A DNA stretch of 64,000 bases from Mansonella perstans (taxonomy: Eukaryota > Nematoda > Chromadorea > Rhabditida > Onchocercidae). The notes under the pieces were generated by a model. It did not search any database. It had not been told where the DNA came from and saw nothing but the letters and a program-made list of their open reading frames with translations. Every line of letters begins with the position of its first letter. The stretch's first letter is position 1. The DNA lies in contig JBAMDO010000579.1 in NCBI GenBank assembly GCA_037074765.1, positions 62,001 to 126,000 on the forward strand, written 5' to 3'. Of this stretch, positions 63,687-64,000 are shown one piece after another. The position numbers were made by a program, and so were the translations under genes.

Positions 63687-64000
63687 CTGCAAAGAAAGTA
63701 TTTAATTCGTTGCGTTAGCCATACTTTCAAATGCGAAGTCTATCGCATTTAGCGAAAAAAAGATTTGAAAAGAAAGCTAAAATCGAATTTTTTACCTTTT
63801 ATCGTTTGTCGGCGATAGCGTCTATTCAGTTATAATATTCTATTCAGAATATTACTAGTTCGCAGCAGTAGGAAGGAAAAAGGTACAAAGCATGTAGTAA
63901 ATTGTGAGTAGTAACAAAAATGAGCTGTACAATGTGAAGACAATATCACTTTCCATAGGTAATTATGATTGTCGTTCATGGAATTTTTTTCACATATAAA

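Larger units (their letters stand above)
62435..64000. other. Downstream flank of the F-box gene with two weak coding candidates
   Basis: Starts with the probable F-box 3' UTR (AATAAA at 62460). Two short candidate coding segments, one per strand, are listed separately. The rest is AT-rich without recognisable content, apart from a small AATATTCT/AGAATATT inverted repeat near 63836-63855. Confidence 0.5.

Overview
The window looks like nuclear DNA of a parasitic nematode, most probably a filarial (onchocercid) worm. It is very AT-rich. Its genes are split into many exons of about 50-230 bp separated by AT-rich introns with GT-AG ends, often with TTTCAG-type acceptors. The best-supported locus has the LEV-10/EAT-18 architecture known from nematodes. 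The species cannot be named from the sequence. One N occurs near 57720, so this is draft assembly. No rRNA, tRNA, CRISPR array or intact transposon was recognised.

Layout. (1) 1567-8745, minus: a RanBP9/RanBP10 (RanBPM)-type scaffold with SPRY, LisH, CTLH and CRA parts. It was rebuilt as 16 exons in one continuous frame, 677 aa. (2) 12282-22029, minus: a LEV-10-like receptor-clustering protein with five CUB domains, an LDL-receptor class A module, one membrane span and a basic tail, on 22 exons. (3) 22330-22542, minus: a 70-aa single-span protein immediately upstream of lev-10 on the same strand. It matches the place and shape expected of EAT-18, the accessory subunit of the pharyngeal nicotinic receptor. 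(4) 37035-43447, plus: an SLC22-type organic ion transporter (major facilitator superfamily), 12 exons, 570 aa. (5) 57922-62434, plus: an F-box plus leucine-rich protein with a serine-rich tail. The join between its first two exons is unresolved.

Two gene-poor stretches of about 14 kb each (22.6-37.0 kb and 43.4-57.9 kb) separate the genes. They hold A/T tracts, (AAT)n, short tandem duplications, a 41-bp minisatellite and GATA-rich patches. The first lies between divergently transcribed eat-18/lev-10 and the transporter, so it probably contains both sets of promoters.

Genes 2 and 3 belong to one biological theme. In C. elegans LEV-10 clusters levamisole-sensitive acetylcholine receptors at neuromuscular junctions, and EAT-18 supports the pharyngeal receptor. 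The most interesting signal is that the eat-18 stop codon lies inside a consensus GTAAGT splice donor, so splicing there would delete the stop and could join the eat-18 reading frame to lev-10. Other points of interest are a candidate alternative last exon that would truncate the transporter, a perfect 23-bp hairpin in a transporter intron, and weakly supported candidate novel exons at 30.5-31.3 kb and 63.1-63.7 kb.
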